Positions 62,101 to 64,000 of a stretch of DNA of 64,000 bases are shown one piece after another (positions within the stretch are counted from its first letter, which is position 1; each line of letters starts with the position of its first letter). The notes below the pieces were generated by a model, which worked only from the letters and a program-made list of their open reading frames with translations, ran no database searches and was not told the origin of the DNA. The DNA lies in the NCBI GenBank assembly GCA_963969365.1, contig OZ017749.1:806001-870000 (forward strand), in the 5' to 3' direction. The translations under genes and the position numbers were made by a program. The DNA comes from Asterochloris sp. CNOR1 (lineage: Eukaryota; Chlorophyta; Trebouxiophyceae; Trebouxiales; Trebouxiaceae).

Positions 62101-63798
62101 ACCCTCTGGTGTGTGCCTGCAATGCTCTTCCCCCCTCAAGCCAGTGCATTGCTGCAAGATCTGTAGCTGTGTCGCAGGCCCCACAACCCCTGCAAGCGTC
62201 TCGTATCTGACCCATATGCATGCTACGACCCTTCGCTTGTTCCCGGCAACCCGCCTGCCCCACACACTGTCTCCCATGGCTGAATTCAGGCAGGGTCCAA
62301 CAACCTGTGTGCTGTCCTGGAGGTCCCTGCAGCCTTTGTGACTTGCATGGTGCAATTCCTGACATGATGTCCATTGCCATGCAGGCCCCAGGTCGCTGCA
62401 GCAACCCCGCGTGAGTGCCTGCTGCAGCTGCTGACGGTGTAGCTGCCCTGCAGGTCCCAGGTCTGTGCAGCACTCGCACAGCCTGTCGCGGGCCGCATCT
62501 GCCTCCCTGGCAACTGCAGCCGCCATCGCAACGGGGGCAGCAGTGGGCCCGCAGCTGCACCCCAAGCTGCTGGACACCGTCCTGGAGAAGCAGCTGCTGG
62601 GGCTGAGCGAGCAGGGGATGCGCCTGGTGCTGAGCATGGACGAGGTGCAGGGGACAAGGGTCGAGGTGAGCCCTTTGGGCCTTAATTCAATAAACTTTCC
62701 ACGTGACACACCTATAGAACTCTCCAACAAGTGCTTGGGGAAAGTGACAGGGGCGCTTGAGGGGTGGACAGCGCCTGCACTGGGCCTGCACCCTTGGGGG
62801 GACTTGAGAGCCTGCAGCCAGCTGCATGTGGGGGGAGTCAGGCCAAGCACTGTTGACGTGGTGGGCACCAGAGCTGAGAGGGGCTTGTGAAACTGGTGGG
62901 AGGCACCAATGAAGGGGTCACAGTCACATCGGGTTGGCTGCAAGCAAGCCTGGACAATATGCCAAGTCCTAAGGCTGTGGTGAGGCTTGTGGGTGCTCTG
63001 AAATGGCTGACAAGAGCTGCAGGGGCCCTGGGCATGCACACAGCGGTGTGTGCACCACCTGACTGGTAAGTGTATTTTCGCATCTTCTGCATCCTGCGCT
63101 TTCTGTCAGTACATGGTCAGGGGGTGGCCATGCCTATGTCGCAGGCACCTTCATTTCTCTTAGCTGCTGTGTAGCCTGCCAGCGGCTCAATGTGAATCAT
63201 GCCACCTGCCAACAACATGACACGTGGTGGGACACCAGTCGCAAGCTCGGGCTGCATACAGCGGGGTGTGAGCCACAAAGCTGGCTGGTACAACCCATGC
63301 AGAACTGAGGGCTGAGATATGTGGCCCAGCCTGTGGGGCAGACATCTGCCCCACATACTTGAGCAGTTCACCAGCCGGTAAGTGTCGAGCAAACCGCCTG
63401 CTGACAGTGTCTGTCTGGCTGTGCTGCAGGTGCGCGCCATCCGCAAGCGCCTGGTCCAGGGCGCCATGCAGCTGATCGAGGGGGTGGATGCCTGCAAGGA
63501 GCAGCTGCAGCACTGCATCCGCGCCCACCAGGACTCCTTTGCAGAGGGCCATGAGCTGGCACAGGGTGCGGACTCACAGGCAGATGGTCAGGCTGATGGC
63601 ATGCCGCCCACAGTGCCTGAGGAGCACGCCAGCTCTGAGGAGGAGGGCAGCCCCCGCGCGCCGAGCAAGGACCAGGTTGAGATGGGTGACAGTCAGCCAG
63701 GCCAAGACGCCAATCCCCTGGCCAGCAGCAGCGACCCTTATGTGTCTGCTGTCGTCAAGAACATCTTCGACAGCATTGTTCAAGTCCCCGCTGCATGA
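59122..63798 (+). CDS. IQ-motif and BAG-domain co-chaperone
   Basis: Exons 59122-about 59301, 59474-59600, 59790-60005, 60253-60845, 61104-61484, 61747-61924, 62454-62665 and 63430-63798 give about 751 residues. A long Gln/Pro/Ala/Arg-rich disordered region (residues about 100-500) precedes a calmodulin-binding IQ motif (AALKIQTRWRGFRLGSQR, about residue 500). Next comes a BAG domain split over the last two exons (LDTVLEKQLLGLSEQGMRLV and VRAIRKRLVQGAMQLIEGVD). The acidic tail has EEHASSEEEGSPR and ends KNIFDSIVQVPAA. IQ followed by BAG is the layout of plant BAG5/BAG6-type proteins. The BAG domain binds the Hsp70 ATPase domain and promotes ADP release. The exon 1 boundary is uncertain, because its phase-0 donor is weak. 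The other joins are consistent. The gene shares a heat-shock promoter with Hsp40. Confidence 0.85.
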
Positions 63799-64000
63799 TC
63801 CTGACTGCACAGAGTCATGGCCTATACCTGCCAGAACTTAAGCAATCATGTCTTGAATGAAAACGGCTGAAGTTCTTAATGAGTGCTAACGTTAGCAAAC
63901 TCAAGGCAACTCAATTGTCCTGCATTCATAATGTGATGCAGACAGAGCAGTTCTTCTCAGGATCAAGGTGTGGAGCATGCAAAACTGCTTGACGCTACAG
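63799..64000. other. 3' flank of the BAG gene
   Basis: A non-coding tail after the TGA at 63796-63798. I see no further gene before the window ends. Confidence 0.5.

Overview
The window is nuclear DNA from a eukaryote, most likely a unicellular green alga. The genes are split by many short introns whose 3' ends are nearly all CTGCAG, and GC content is moderately high. Several products point to the green lineage: plastid-type ribosomal protein uL10, a DUF3067 plastid protein and an IQ-plus-BAG co-chaperone. A calcineurin B subunit, which land plants do not pair with a calcineurin A, fits a chlorophyte. I favour a trebouxiophyte-like chlorophyte, but class level is inference. I rebuilt exons by eye from splice sites, reading phase and family conservation. 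No tRNA, rRNA or transposon was recognised.

Layout: the 3' end of eL43 (+, 168-642); a coiled-coil protein (-, 685-5861); TRAP-beta of the ER translocon (-, 6277-8479); calcineurin B (+, 8638-10012); plastid uL10 (-, 10221-12555); a damaged GH3 beta-xylosidase-like gene (-, 13051-19903) with a small membrane-protein ORF antisense in one intron (+, 19093-19275); an FHA protein (+, 20068-21297); an RMDN-type TPR protein (-, 21669-24664); mitochondrial aspartate aminotransferase (+, 25008-30189); the RAB6-GEF subunit RGP1 (+, 31693-37024); a minisatellite region; tRNA m1G9 methyltransferase TRM10 (+, 38040-41041); a TPR protein ending in a J-like domain without HPD (-, 41647-48117); a SAM methyltransferase (+, 48414-49931); an aldo/keto reductase possibly fused to an ShKT domain (-, 49898-53495); DUF3067 (+, 53626-54710); a class B DnaJ/Hsp40 (-, 55128-58920); and a BAG-domain protein (+, 59122-63798).

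Most neighbours are head-to-head with 130-345 bp between start codons, so bidirectional promoters are the rule. The clearest is the 201 bp between the Hsp40 and BAG genes, which holds five contiguous alternating GAA/TTC units: a textbook heat-shock element between two Hsp70 co-chaperones of opposite function (one stimulates ATP hydrolysis, the other exchanges nucleotide).

Three genome-level oddities recur. Introns repeatedly carry decayed copies of the adjacent exon edge, with one nearly exact 56-bp tandem example. Roughly one intron in ten needs a GC rather than GT donor. The GH3 gene shows loss of the catalytic Asp, a frameshift and an inverted exon.
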